Assembly: GCF_001605895.1 (NCBI RefSeq)
Contig: NZ_LUAW01000030.1
Location: 6 to 40,318 of the forward strand
Direction of reading: 5' to 3'
From: Acinetobacter pragensis
GTDB lineage: Bacteria > Pseudomonadota > Gammaproteobacteria > Pseudomonadales > Moraxellaceae
Length of the DNA: 40,313 nucleotides
The translations under genes and the position numbers were made by a program. The notes below the pieces were generated by a model, which was given only the letters and a program-made list of their open reading frames with translations, made no database searches and was not told where the DNA came from. This document shows, in pieces, positions 7,166-15,528 of the stretch. Each line of letters opens with the position of its first letter. The first letter of the stretch is position 1.

Positions 7166-7561
7166 ATGCCTTCAATACAGATTGATATCCGTATGGAATA
7201 TGCGCCCGATGAAGAACAGCAACTAATTGAGGCAGTTTTTCATACCGTGCAGCAGGTTTTTAAAATTCCAGCGCATGACCGCAACATTCGGTTGGCGGTT
7301 CACCTGCCTCAGCGTTTTTTAGCGCCATTGCATTTGACTCAGCCCGAACGCTTTACCAGCATTGCCATAGACTGTTTTTCAGGACGCAGCTTGGCTGCCA
7401 AAAGGATGCTGTATCGGCACATGGTGGACTCATTGGCTGATTTTGGCATTCCTGAAGATCATATTCTGATTACGCTGCGGGAAAGCGCTTCAGAAAATTG
7501 GGGCATCCGAGGCGGGCAGGCCGCTTGTGATATTGATTTAGGGTTTAACGTGAACGTGTAG
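7166..7561 (+). CDS. Tautomerase superfamily protein
   Basis: The 131-residue protein begins Met-Pro-Ser-Ile, giving the N-terminal Pro that acts as catalytic base in the 4-oxalocrotonate tautomerase/MIF superfamily once Met is removed. Its length and the C-terminal pattern ENWGIRGGQAACDIDLGF resemble the malonate-semialdehyde-decarboxylase-like tautomerases rather than the 62-residue 4-OT type. The family interconverts keto and enol acids or dehalogenates small acids; the substrate here is unknown. The start is ATG 7166 because it supplies Pro2, though the ribosome binding site is weak. It lies between sRNAs B (divergent) and C (convergent). It is cytosolic, with no signal peptide. Confidence 0.78.
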   Translation: MPSIQIDIRMEYAPDEEQQLIEAVFHTVQQVFKIPAHDRNIRLAVHLPQRFLAPLHLTQPERFTSIAIDCFSGRSLAAKRMLYRHMVDSLADFGIPEDHILITLRESASENWGIRGGQAACDIDLGFNVNV

Positions 7562-7628
7562 GCCTGAATTTCCAATGGTGTTGGGTAGGGTATTTGATGC
7601 TGTTTGAAAACTGAAAATTTTAGATAAG

Positions 7629-7662
7629 AAAAAAGCCCCAACATCCTGTTGAGGCTTTTTTG
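7629..7662. terminator. Bidirectional terminator, tautomerase / sRNA C
   Basis: AAAAAAGCC (7629-7637) pairs with GGCTTTTTT, and an inner CAAC/GTTG stem carries the ATCCT loop (AGGAT on the minus strand). T-runs occur on both strands. It lies 68 nt after the tautomerase stop. Confidence 0.87.
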
Positions 7663-7752
7663 TATTCATTCTAGGCATAACTCCTGTCGTACCTGTCAGC
7701 ATCCTGCTGCGATTTATTTATTGTTCTTATCTTAAGACATCCTGTCTTGTAT
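7629..7752 (-). ncRNA. Candidate CsrB/Rsm-type CsrA-titrating sRNA, copy C
   Basis: Predicted RNA of about 124 nt on the minus strand. Four hairpins expose GGA in order: AAGAC-AGGAT-GTCTT (7734-7748), CAGC-AGGAT-GCTG (7697-7709), an imperfect GTACGAC-AGGA-GTTATG stem-loop, and CAAC-AGGAT-GTTG inside the terminator. An AACAATAAATAAA linker separates the first two. The minus-strand -10 is TATAGT (7759-7764), five of six to consensus, and the GacA box is at 7809-7826. This is the copy with the best core promoter and a full set of loops. Confidence 0.8.
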
Positions 7753-7808
7753 GGATTAACTATAGAGGGAAACAGAAAAGGTGAATAGTGTGCTATTTCT
7801 GCATGTGG

Positions 7809-7826
7809 TGTAAGCCAAAACGTACA
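7809..7826 (-). promoter_or_regulatory. GacA upstream activating sequence, sRNA C
   Basis: TGTAAG-N6-CGTACA differs from the consensus palindrome at one position. It lies 44 nt upstream of the -10 TATAGT of sRNA C. Between it and the second M20 start at 8096 lie about 270 nt in which I find no convincing gene or promoter. Confidence 0.75.
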
Positions 7827-8095
7827 AAGCAGCAATGAAGGCCAAAAGCGCTTTAAATTTATACTAGGATTGCCTGATTTTACTTCATCTCTAATGAACA
7901 GCCGATAAGATCTTTAGTCAGCATGCACTTTTATCTCAGTCTTGAACACATCAGAACGCATTCATTGCCATACGGCATAAAGTCTTGATCGGTGCTGTGG
8001 CTGAGTTACATATCTTTGCGAATCATTGATTGAATAGTGTACTAATTTATCAGACATTAAAATTTCATCAAAAAAAACTGCAGGGAATGGACATC

Positions 8096-9385
8096 ATGCT
8101 AATAAAGGTTAATGCCAATCAGAACTTTCGCCCATTGGGGCTGGCTTTAGCGGCTGCGCTGGCATTCAGTGCAACTGCAAGCTGGGCGGCTTCACCGCAG
8201 GACATTAAAAAAATTGCTGAAACGCAGAAATCAAATTATTTAGAAACCTTAAAAATGCTGGTGAATATTGAATCCGGCAGCAAAGATATTGACGGCCTTA
8301 ACCAGATTTCAAAAGTTGTGGCTGAACAGCTGAAAACAGCAGGCGCTGAGGTCAGCATCATTCAGCCTAAAGATATTATGAAGCTGGATGGCGCGCCAGA
8401 TCAAACCGGCCCAGTGGTGAAAGCGGTGTTAAAGGGCAAAGGCAAAACTAATATCCTGCTACTGGCGCACAATGATACGGTATATCAAAAGGGCCAGCTG
8501 AAAGATCAGCCCTTCCGCATTGACGGCAATAAGGCTTATGGCTTGGGAATTTTAGATGACAAGCAGGGGGTTGCCGCCATCATCCATGTGCTGGATATGC
8601 TGAAGCAGCTGAAATATCAGGACTATGGCACCATTACGGTGCTGATTAATTCAGATGAGGAAATCAGTTCGCCGGGTTCACGTCAATTGATTATGGACAC
8701 TGCAAAAAATCAGGATGTGGTGCTGTCCTTTGAAAGCGGCGGCATGGATGGCAGCCTAATGCTGGCGACCAGCGGCATTGGCGCCGCTTATTTGGACATC
8801 AAAGGCCGCGGCGCGCATGCAGGGGTCAAACCGGAAGCTGGAGTGAATGCGCTGACGGAATTGGCTTTCCAAATACAGCAATTGGAAAATCTATCCAATC
8901 CTAAAACGGGTTTAAAGCTGAACTGGACGGTAGCGACAGCCGGTAAAACCCGCAATGTCATTCCTGATCAGGCCAGTGCGCAGGCCGATGCACGATCTCT
9001 TAAACCGCAGGACTTTACAGAACTTGAGAAAACACTACAGCAAAAAATTAAAACCAAAAAACTGGCAGACAGTCAGGTAAATGTGAAATTTGAAGTACGC
9101 CGTCCGCCGCTGGAAGCCAGCCCTCAAGCCAAAAAACTAGCCGCGCGGGCGCAGCAGATTTACAAGCAGGAGCTGAACTTGCCGATGAAGGTTGAAACCA
9201 CAGCTTGGGGCGGCGGGACAGATGCGGCTTTTGCAGGGGTGACGTCGAAGGCCGCAATTATTGAAGGAATTGGCATGTCTGGCGATGGACTGCATTCAGA
9301 TAAGGCGGAATATATTCTGACGGATTCAATCGTGCCGCGCCTGTATCTGGTGACGCGTTTAATTGTAGAGAGTTCCGGAAAATAA
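8096..9385 (+). CDS. Secreted M20 metallopeptidase, carboxypeptidase G2-like (copy 2)
   Basis: This is a paralogue of the gene at 3712, identical over roughly three quarters of positions by eye, with long identical blocks such as YQKGQLKDQPF and LGILDDKQGVAAIIH. All CPG2-type zinc ligands are kept: AHNDTV, GILDDKQG, NSDEE, SFESGG and GLHSDKAEY. It has a signal peptide (MLIKVNANQ...SATASWA-ASP). The open frame reaches a TTG at 8030, but ATG 8096 has AGGGA nine bases upstream and gives a compact signal peptide; length 429. The leader contains CAGGGAATGGA, two GGA sites over the ribosome binding site, so CsrA control is possible. The gene is followed by the terminator shared with sRNA D. Substrate unknown; pteroyl- or peptidyl-glutamates are plausible. 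Confidence 0.87.
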   Translation: MLIKVNANQNFRPLGLALAAALAFSATASWAASPQDIKKIAETQKSNYLETLKMLVNIESGSKDIDGLNQISKVVAEQLKTAGAEVSIIQPKDIMKLDGAPDQTGPVVKAVLKGKGKTNILLLAHNDTVYQKGQLKDQPFRIDGNKAYGLGILDDKQGVAAIIHVLDMLKQLKYQDYGTITVLINSDEEISSPGSRQLIMDTAKNQDVVLSFESGGMDGSLMLATSGIGAAYLDIKGRGAHAGVKPEAGVNALTELAFQIQQLENLSNPKTGLKLNWTVATAGKTRNVIPDQASAQADARSLKPQDFTELEKTLQQKIKTKKLADSQVNVKFEVRRPPLEASPQAKKLAARAQQIYKQELNLPMKVETTAWGGGTDAAFAGVTSKAAIIEGIGMSGDGLHSDKAEYILTDSIVPRLYLVTRLIVESSGK

Positions 9386-9462
9386 AAAAGCATGCTTCGA
9401 AGGCGGTGTTCTTGCGCCAGCCTTCCGGCAATGCATCAGTACGGTGAGAAACCGATATAAAT

Positions 9463-9494
9463 AAAAAAACCTTGGCATCCTGCCAAGGTTTTTT
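9463..9494. terminator. Bidirectional terminator, M20 copy 2 / sRNA D
   Basis: A perfect 13-bp stem, AAAAAACCTTGGC (9464-9476) with GCCAAGGTTTTTT (9482-9494), closes the loop ATCCT. On the minus strand the loop is AGGAT, so one hairpin is both terminator and potential CsrA site. Confidence 0.9.
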
Positions 9495-9592
9495 AGATTC
9501 ATTTCAGCGGTATAACTCCTGTCGTACCGTACGCATCCAGCGTTTAACCTGCTTATTGTTGTTTTGTGGTTTGAGACGTCCTGTCTCTTTAT
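9463..9592 (-). ncRNA. Candidate CsrB/Rsm-type CsrA-titrating sRNA, copy D
   Basis: Predicted RNA of about 130 nt on the minus strand. Four stem-loops expose GGA in order: GAGAC-AGGAC-GTCTC (9573-9587), ACGC-TGGAT-GCGT (9531-9543), CGGTACGAC-AGGA-GTTATACCG (9508-9529, one mismatch), and GGC-AGGAT-GCC in the terminator. The linker between the first two contains AACAACAATAA. The -10 is TAATAT (9600-9605) or, overlapping, TATAGA (9597-9602), both weak. The GacA box is at 9650-9667. The element follows the FMN reductase gene on the same strand with no terminator between, so some read-through from that gene is possible. Confidence 0.78.
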
Positions 9593-9649
9593 GTTTTCTA
9601 TATTAAGCCACGTTTGAATAGGTGAAAAGTGGTGATTTTCGCCATTCCT

Positions 9650-9667
9650 TGTAAGCTTTGGATTACA
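9650..9667 (-). promoter_or_regulatory. GacA upstream activating sequence, sRNA D
   Basis: On the plus strand TGTAAG-N6-ATTACA, one mismatch from the palindromic consensus. It ends two bases before the FMN reductase stop codon and lies 44 nt upstream of the candidate -10 of sRNA D. Confidence 0.73.
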
Positions 9668-9669
9668 GC

Positions 9670-10209
9670 TTACTGTACATATTGAATCAGTTTGTCTAGC
9701 GCGGCTTTAAGGCCTTTTTCATCAAACGGGTTCGGTTCAAAGGTATCGCCTGTGTTGCGTGAAAAAATGTCTCGGATTTCAATCACCGCATTGCTGTCAA
9801 TCAGGCCCAATTGGGTTGCCACTTGACGGATTTGGTCAATTGACCGTGAACCATTGGTTGCGCCGTATCCGATATAGGCTGCCGGCTTGCCTTTCCATTC
9901 CTTGCCAATATAGTCCAGCGCATTCTTCAGTGCAGGGCTGTAGCCATGATTGTATTCAGGGCTGATGAAGATCACCGCATCCGCTTGCGTTATTTTATCC
10001 GCCCATTCCTGCTGTTTCGGCTGGTCATAAATACCCGTAGCTGGCGGATGAGCGCCTGCAAAGAAGGGCAGGTTCCACTCTTTGAGATCGACAATTTCTG
10101 TTTGAATGGTGGAGTAGCCGTAGCCTTTAATTGCGCTGTTAACCCAATTGGCGACTTTAATGGCTGTACGGCCTTCGCGCACGCTGCCCACAATAATATA
10201 AATTTTCAT
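9670..10209 (-). CDS. NAD(P)H-dependent FMN reductase
   Basis: The 179-residue flavodoxin-fold protein belongs to the NADPH-dependent FMN reductase family (chromate reductase/azoreductase relatives; SsuE is a more distant member). It binds FMN through GSVREGR (residues 8-14) and the loop SPEYNHGYSPALKNALD (83-99), and the late GATNGSRS segment closes the flavin site. It reduces free or bound FMN with NAD(P)H in the cytosol; the physiological acceptor is unknown. The ssu operon in this window lacks ssuE, so this enzyme could in principle supply FMNH2, but it lies 8 kb from that operon and no sequence link supports this. Start ATG 10209 has AAGGAAAAC upstream. The sRNA D promoter begins at its 3' end. 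Confidence 0.87.
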   Translation of the reverse strand: MKIYIIVGSVREGRTAIKVANWVNSAIKGYGYSTIQTEIVDLKEWNLPFFAGAHPPATGIYDQPKQQEWADKITQADAVIFISPEYNHGYSPALKNALDYIGKEWKGKPAAYIGYGATNGSRSIDQIRQVATQLGLIDSNAVIEIRDIFSRNTGDTFEPNPFDEKGLKAALDKLIQYVQ

Positions 10210-10345
10210 CGGTTTTCCTTGTTCAGTATTTTGTCTATCACCCTGTATTTAAAGTATGATTTTTAGCGCGCCATGCCTATAAGCAAATTGTATCTGCAAG
10301 ATGAAATTGCCAAAATAAATACAGCATGGTCCAGATGCGGCAATA

Positions 10346-10370
10346 AAAAAGCCCCTTTCGGGGCTTAATT
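10346..10370 (-). terminator. Rho-independent terminator of the ileS-lspA-fkpB operon
   Basis: AAGCCCC / GGGGCTT closes a TTTCG-type loop. On the minus strand it is followed by TTTTTTATTG. It lies about 30 nt after the fkpB stop. Confidence 0.88.
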
Positions 10371-10397
10371 AACAGCAGATGCTTGTACATCAATGCC

Positions 10398-10880
10398 TTA
10401 CATCAGTTTGACGCCCTGCTGTCCAGCAGGCGTCACTTTGAATATTTCCACTTCAAAGGTAATGTTTTTGCCGGCTAAAGGATGATTAAAATCCACTTCG
10501 GTAATGTCTTCACCGACAGTTTTAATCACACCAAACAAGCTTTGCTTGGCTTTATCTTCAAATTCAATCATGTGGCCAATTACAGGCGCAGGATCAAATT
10601 TTACCGTATCAAATTTTTGCACATTTTCAGCATTCCACGGCCCAAAAGCTTCTTCCGGCGGCAGGCTGACTGTGCGGCGGTCGCCGGCACGCAGGCCAAA
10701 GAGCGCTTTTTCAAAGCCAGGCAATAAGCTGCCGTCACCGATCACTAAGCTGACAGGTTCTTCGCGGCTGCGGGTATTGTCAATTTCTACGCCATTTTCA
10801 ATGGCCACAGAAAAATGAAGGTCGACTTTTGCGCCGTCTTCAATACGAGTTTCCTCGTTAGGATTTATAAAATCAGTCAT
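10398..10880 (-). CDS. fkpB: FKBP-type peptidyl-prolyl cis-trans isomerase, SlpA/FkpB type
   Basis: The 160-residue FKBP is of the SlyD/SlpA class, catalysing cis-trans isomerisation of Xaa-Pro bonds and acting as a cytosolic folding helper. The FKBP core is seen in GAKVDLHFSVAIENG and GDGSLLPGFEKALFGLRAGD, split by the insert-in-flap domain around EEAFGPWNAENVQ...FGVI; DFNHPLAGKNITFEVEI closes the fold. It lacks the His-rich metal-binding tail of SlyD. Position after lspA is the classical ileS-lspA-fkpB order. Its ATG overlaps the lspA stop by four bases, implying translational coupling, and a terminator follows. Confidence 0.92.
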   Translation of the reverse strand: MTDFINPNEETRIEDGAKVDLHFSVAIENGVEIDNTRSREEPVSLVIGDGSLLPGFEKALFGLRAGDRRTVSLPPEEAFGPWNAENVQKFDTVKFDPAPVIGHMIEFEDKAKQSLFGVIKTVGEDITEVDFNHPLAGKNITFEVEIFKVTPAGQQGVKLM

Positions 10881-11413
10881 TTTCGCGCTTCCGCCCGCTG
10901 AATACGCTGCTTCTCTAAGAAGAAGGTATCAATCAACAATAAGATAGTGCCAAGGGTAATGGCGCTGTCTGCAATATTAAATGCAGGGAAGTGGCTGTTG
11001 TTGTAGTAGACATGAATAAAATCAACAACATATCCAAGTGATACGCGGTCGATTAAATTGCCGATGGCGCCGCCTAAAATCAAGGCGATAGCGATCGGCA
11101 GGATTTTCACGTTTTTTGGCATGCGCATCAGCCAAAATACAAAAATTACAGACACTAGACCTGCAAGTGAGGTGAAGAAATAACGCTGCCATCCGCCGGC
11201 ATCGGACAAGAAACTAAAGGCTGCCCCATAGTTATGCAGTAATGTCCAATTTAAAAAGGGCAGTACAGGCACAGGATCTGCATAATTCAAATGTGTGCTT
11301 GCAATCCATTTGGTCCATTGATCGATAATAATTGCGACAATGGAGAGCCCCACCCACACTAAATTGTGCGGATAGAACTGGAATAACCCCTTTTTTTCTT
11401 GCGGATTAGGCAT
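10877..11413 (-). CDS. lspA: Lipoprotein signal peptidase (signal peptidase II)
   Basis: This inner-membrane aspartyl protease cleaves the signal peptide of diacylglyceryl-modified prolipoproteins just before the lipidated Cys. The 178-residue protein has four hydrophobic segments and the conserved blocks [32 protein letters not shown] and FNIADSAI. The catalytic pair corresponds to Asp131 (VVDFI) and Asp149 (NIADS). The start overlaps the ileS stop by eight bases and its own stop overlaps fkpB. Likely clients in this window include the ssuA, sugar dehydrogenase and 43-residue lipoproteins. Globomycin is the known inhibitor of the family. Confidence 0.96.
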   Translation of the reverse strand: MPNPQEKKGLFQFYPHNLVWVGLSIVAIIIDQWTKWIASTHLNYADPVPVLPFLNWTLLHNYGAAFSFLSDAGGWQRYFFTSLAGLVSVIFVFWLMRMPKNVKILPIAIALILGGAIGNLIDRVSLGYVVDFIHVYYNNSHFPAFNIADSAITLGTILLLIDTFFLEKQRIQRAEARK

Positions 11414-14252
11414 ATTTTCTCTCTTCGCCTTGACCTGTAGGAAGGTTAATAATACAACGAGAACAAAGGCCTGGATGTTCGTGATGTGTATTTACATCCG
11501 GCAGAACATGCCAGCAGCGCGCGCATTTTTCACCTTCGGCAGCTGAAACTTTCACATTCAAGCCTTCAAGGTCAGACGCTTCGCCTTGCGCCGCATCAAA
11601 CGCATTCACAATCACTTGAGATGTGATGAGGACAAAGCGCAGTTCATCGCCTAAACGGTCTAAAACGGATTTCAGTTCGGCATCGGCCCAAAGCTCAACT
11701 TTCGCAGACAGGTTCGAGCCGACTGTTTTCGCTGTACGCGCCGCTTCAATAAATTTGTTCACTGCAGATTTTACAGCGATCAGCGTCTGCCAATCCGCTT
11801 CTGAAATCAGGTTTGCAGTTGACGCGACTGGAATCTCATACCATTCAGCAGTGAAGACATATTTCTCTGACTGCTCAGGAATTAATGGCCACGCTTCCTG
11901 TGCCGTAAAGCTTAAAATCGGCGACATCCAGCGTACAAAGGCCTGCACCAAATGATACAGCGCTGTTTGCGCAGAATGGCGGGCAGCAGAATCCGCTTTG
12001 GTGGTGTACTGACGGTCTTTGATGATGTCGAGGTAGAAACCGCCTAAGTCATTAATACAGAAATTTGTCAGCGCATTGGCCACGATATGGAAGTTCATAT
12101 CTTCATAGGCTTGCTGAATAGTTTTCTGCACGTCCGCAGCGCGCTGCAGGATGTATTGATCCAGAGCAATCAGCTGATCGGCAGGCAAGGCATCTGTAGA
12201 CGGTTTAAAGCCGTTCAAGTTCGCCAGCAGGAAACGCAAGGTGTTGCGGATGCGGCGGTAACCGTCAGATGCGCGGCTGAAAATTTCTTTACCTGCCGTC
12301 ATTTCATAACGGTAGTCTGCAGATGCGATCCAGAAACGCAGGCCGTCTGCACCCATATCTTTAATAATGTCTTGCGGAGTGATCACGTTGCCGATGGATT
12401 TCGACATTTTGCGGCCTTTTTCATCGACCACAAAACCATGGGTCAATAAGCCTTTGTAAGGCGCGCGTTCATTGATGGCAATAGATGTCAGCAATGACGA
12501 CTGGAACCAGCCGCGGTGCTGATCTGAGCCTTCTAGGTACAAATCAGCCGGGTCAGTCAGTTCTTCACGTTCGCGAAGGACTGCAAAATGCGTTGTGCCC
12601 GAGTCGAACCAAACGTCTAGAGTATCGCGCACGGCATTGTACTGCTCCGCATCTGCACCGATAAATTCAGCCGCATCACGGTTATACCAGCCGTCAATGC
12701 CTTCCTGCTCGATCAGTTTAGCCACTTCCTCGATCAGTTCAGGGGTACGCGGATGCAATTCATTCGTATCTTTATGCACGAAGAATGGAATTGGCACGCC
12801 CCAAGTACGCTGACGCGAGATACACCAGTCCGGACGGCCTTCAATCATCGATTGAATACGGTTTTTACCCCAGTCCGGCACAAAGCTGATGTCATTTTCA
12901 ATCGCGTTCAGCGCTTGAGTACGCAAGCCTTTGGCATCCATGCTGATGAACCACTGCGGTGTCGCGCGGAAAATAATCGGCGTTTTATGGCGCCAGCAGT
13001 GCGGGTAGCTGTGCTTAATCGGCACATGCGCCCAAAGTTTGCCTGTATCGCCCAATGCCGCAATAATTTTTGGATTGGCTTTATAGATGTGCTCGCCGGC
13101 AAAAATTGGCGCAGTCGGTAAATATACACCGTTGCCGCCCACAGGATTGTCGACTTTTAAGTTGTAAAGCAAGCCCACTTTGTAGTCGTCCACACCATGG
13201 CCCGGTGCAGTATGCACTGCGCCTGTACCGCTGGTGGCGATCACGTGTTCGCCTAAAATCACCGGCACTTGGCGGTCATTGATTAAAGGATGCTGCAGTA
13301 CTAAGTTTTCGAGTTTTGCCCCAGCAAAGTCGGCGATCACTTCGACTGTCGTAAAACCGTAGCGTTCTGTTGCAGATTCGACTAAGTCTTTGGCCAAGAT
13401 GAAGTTCTGCGCTTCTTTTTCTTCACCGCGCGCTTTCACCAATTGGTATTCAATTTCTGCATGCAGGGCAACCGCTTGGTTGGCCGGCAGCGTCCAAGGC
13501 GTGGTGGTCCAGATGACGATATCGGTAGAATCAGAAATTGTTACACCTAAGCGTGCCGATAAATCTGCAAGATCGACCACAGTAAAGCCAACGTCAATCG
13601 CATCAGATTTTTTATCTTCGTATTCAACTTCCGCTTCTGCCAAGGCGGAACCGCAGTCCAGACACCAGTTGACTGGTTTCAGGCCCGGCTCGATATGGCC
13701 CGCTTTCGCGATTGCGCCAAGAGAGCGCACAATGTCCGCTTCCTGCTTGAAGTTCATGGTCAGGTAGGGATTGTCCCAATCACCGAACACGCCCATGCGC
13801 ACAAAGTCTTTCTTTTGTAATTCGACTTGAGTGTAAGCATACTCGCGGCATGCTTTACGGAAGGTCGATGCATCGACTTTTACGCCGACTTTGCCGACTT
13901 TTTCTTCGACTTTCAGCTCAATCGGCAGGCCGTGGCAGTCCCAGCCCGGCACGTACGGCGCATCGAAACCGTCCATCACACGACTTTTAATAATGATATC
14001 TTTCAGGACTTTATTGACAGCATGGCCCAAATGGATTTGACCATTTGCATACGGAGGGCCGTCATGAAGCACATATTTTTTCTTGCCAATACGCGATGCA
14101 CGAATCTGCTGATAAATGTTGTCGGCATACCACTCTTCTAACCATTTCGCTTCACGTACTGCGAGATTTGCTTTCATTGCAAATTCAGTACCTGGGAGGT
14201 TTAGCGTGGCTTTATAATCCACTGCATTTTCAGGAGTTTGCTTATCGCTCAT
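11406..14252 (-). CDS. ileS: Isoleucyl-tRNA synthetase
   Basis: The 948-residue class Ia aminoacyl-tRNA synthetase charges tRNA-Ile with isoleucine. The HIGH-type motif HLGH is at 74-77 in [13 protein letters not shown], and the KMSKS motif is in [13 protein letters not shown]. The CP1 editing domain carries [14 protein letters not shown] and [16 protein letters not shown], which hydrolyse mischarged valine. The C-terminal zinc finger has CARCWH and CSRC. Length and zinc finger match the bacterial, E. coli-like form. It is the first gene of the tight ileS-lspA-fkpB unit and lies 64 nt after ribF, with which it is probably cotranscribed. Confidence 0.97.
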   Translation of the reverse strand: MSDKQTPENAVDYKATLNLPGTEFAMKANLAVREAKWLEEWYADNIYQQIRASRIGKKKYVLHDGPPYANGQIHLGHAVNKVLKDIIIKSRVMDGFDAPYVPGWDCHGLPIELKVEEKVGKVGVKVDASTFRKACREYAYTQVELQKKDFVRMGVFGDWDNPYLTMNFKQEADIVRSLGAIAKAGHIEPGLKPVNWCLDCGSALAEAEVEYEDKKSDAIDVGFTVVDLADLSARLGVTISDSTDIVIWTTTPWTLPANQAVALHAEIEYQLVKARGEEKEAQNFILAKDLVESATERYGFTTVEVIADFAGAKLENLVLQHPLINDRQVPVILGEHVIATSGTGAVHTAPGHGVDDYKVGLLYNLKVDNPVGGNGVYLPTAPIFAGEHIYKANPKIIAALGDTGKLWAHVPIKHSYPHCWRHKTPIIFRATPQWFISMDAKGLRTQALNAIENDISFVPDWGKNRIQSMIEGRPDWCISRQRTWGVPIPFFVHKDTNELHPRTPELIEEVAKLIEQEGIDGWYNRDAAEFIGADAEQYNAVRDTLDVWFDSGTTHFAVLREREELTDPADLYLEGSDQHRGWFQSSLLTSIAINERAPYKGLLTHGFVVDEKGRKMSKSIGNVITPQDIIKDMGADGLRFWIASADYRYEMTAGKEIFSRASDGYRRIRNTLRFLLANLNGFKPSTDALPADQLIALDQYILQRAADVQKTIQQAYEDMNFHIVANALTNFCINDLGGFYLDIIKDRQYTTKADSAARHSAQTALYHLVQAFVRWMSPILSFTAQEAWPLIPEQSEKYVFTAEWYEIPVASTANLISEADWQTLIAVKSAVNKFIEAARTAKTVGSNLSAKVELWADAELKSVLDRLGDELRFVLITSQVIVNAFDAAQGEASDLEGLNVKVSAAEGEKCARCWHVLPDVNTHHEHPGLCSRCIINLPTGQGEERKYA

Positions 14253-14316
14253 GCAAGTTGTCTTCCAATTTAATCAGCTATTTGACTGACGCGTTTTACA
14301 TAAAAAATTTGGGATA

Positions 14317-15318
14317 TTAAAAGGGAAATTGGGGATGATCCTGACGAAACTCAAGCAGTTTCTCCACGTCATCATCAATTCCAGCTTTTAAAGCTTCAAG
14401 CGAAGGGTAGTTCTTTTCGCCGTGTAAATAGTTTAAGAACGTCACCCGCATTAACAGGCCATACAGATTAGCAGAAACATCAGGAAAATGTACTTCTAAT
14501 CGCCATTCAGGATGCTCCTGCGCAATGGCTGGACGGGTGCCGACATGGCCAGCTCCAAAAAGGGCGCTTGGCGCATAGCCGGCAATGCCGGTTTTATCCG
14601 GATTTTCACTTTGAACTCGGTCTTTTAAAGACAGGGTTTCGCAGATGACTTCCACGCCATAAATGCCGTGCAGGCAGGGTTTATGACGGTTCAAGCGCAC
14701 ATTAATGGTGGGAAAGTTGATGGTGCGGCCAATTTGGTCGCCATACTGAACACGGCCGCTAATGCTGTAGGGACGCCCTAATAATTTTGCAGCGTGCGCT
14801 AAATCACCCGCTTGCAGTGTTTGACGGATTAATGTTGAACTGACGCGCTCACCGTTCACTTCAATATTCTGCAAATCTGAGACATGAAAACCGTATTGAC
14901 GTAAAAATTCGCTGTTGCCTTGACGGTTTTTGCCAAAATGATGATCTTCACCTAAAACCAAGCTTTGTGTATTCAGTTTTGTTTTTAAAATTTCAGCAAA
15001 TTCTTCAGCGCTGAGGCTGCGGAAGGCATTATCAAATTTGGCGACTACAATGTAGTCAACACCGAGTTCGGACAGGTATTCGACTTTTTCACGCAGCGAG
15101 GTAATGCGCGGCGGGGCTTCATAGCTTTTGAAAAACTCCAGCGGCTGAGGTTCAAATATCATCACTGCAGTTTTGAGCTGGTGTTCGGCTGCCAAGGCTT
15201 TGAGCTGGCTCACCATGGCTTGATGGCCCAAATGCACCCCATCAAAATTGCCAATGGTGACGGCAGTTTTGGGTAATTGAAAATCAGGCGCTAAAGCATT
15301 CAGGCGGAGCAGCTTCAT
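14317..15318 (-). CDS. ribF: Bifunctional riboflavin kinase / FAD synthetase
   Basis: RibF makes FMN from riboflavin and ATP, then FAD from FMN and ATP. The N-terminal nucleotidyltransferase domain has TIGNFDGVHLGH and, further on, GEDHHFGKNRQG and ISSTLIR-like VSSTLIRQ. The C-terminal kinase domain has GRPYSISGRVQYGDQIGRTINFPTINV. The frame opens at a GTG (15372), but family members begin MKL.. shortly before the GNFDGVHLGH block, so I chose ATG 15318, giving 333 residues. No clear Shine-Dalgarno precedes either codon. It heads the ribF-ileS-lspA-fkpB group. The 190 bp upstream are very AT-rich and probably hold its promoter, which I cannot place. Confidence 0.93.
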   Translation of the reverse strand: MKLLRLNALAPDFQLPKTAVTIGNFDGVHLGHQAMVSQLKALAAEHQLKTAVMIFEPQPLEFFKSYEAPPRITSLREKVEYLSELGVDYIVVAKFDNAFRSLSAEEFAEILKTKLNTQSLVLGEDHHFGKNRQGNSEFLRQYGFHVSDLQNIEVNGERVSSTLIRQTLQAGDLAHAAKLLGRPYSISGRVQYGDQIGRTINFPTINVRLNRHKPCLHGIYGVEVICETLSLKDRVQSENPDKTGIAGYAPSALFGAGHVGTRPAIAQEHPEWRLEVHFPDVSANLYGLLMRVTFLNYLHGEKNYPSLEALKAGIDDDVEKLLEFRQDHPQFPF

Positions 15319-15528
15319 GGGCGAATAAATACGTTGAAAATTTGTAAGGGCTATATATTGCCATAATCTCACAGTTTCGTCTTGTTGTTGTGTTTTTACT
15401 CAATAAATTTCTGAAATGAAAAAACCTTATATAAATTTAAATGATATAAATATTAAAAATAAATCAGTTTTTCTTATTATTGATTATTCGTAGAATTAAC
15501 TTCATCCTTGGACATTGAACATTTTGCG

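Noticed and set aside
7629..7752. Plus-strand reading of the hairpins as anti-Shine-Dalgarno (UCCU-loop) RNAs
   Set aside because: On the plus strand the terminator would come first and no promoter geometry is shared. On the minus strand the GacA box, -10, hairpins and terminator fall in the right order in all four copies.
5196..9667. CRISPR array or REP/BIME-type mobile repeats as explanation for the four elements
   Set aside because: The copies are far apart, not regularly spaced, differ in stem sequence while keeping loops, and have promoters and terminators. Conserved loops with changing stems point to structured RNAs, not passive repeats.
11623..14320. Many plus-strand frames antisense to ileS
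   Set aside because: They are shadows of the high-quality ileS frame: their translations show no family motifs and none has a convincing ribosome site.
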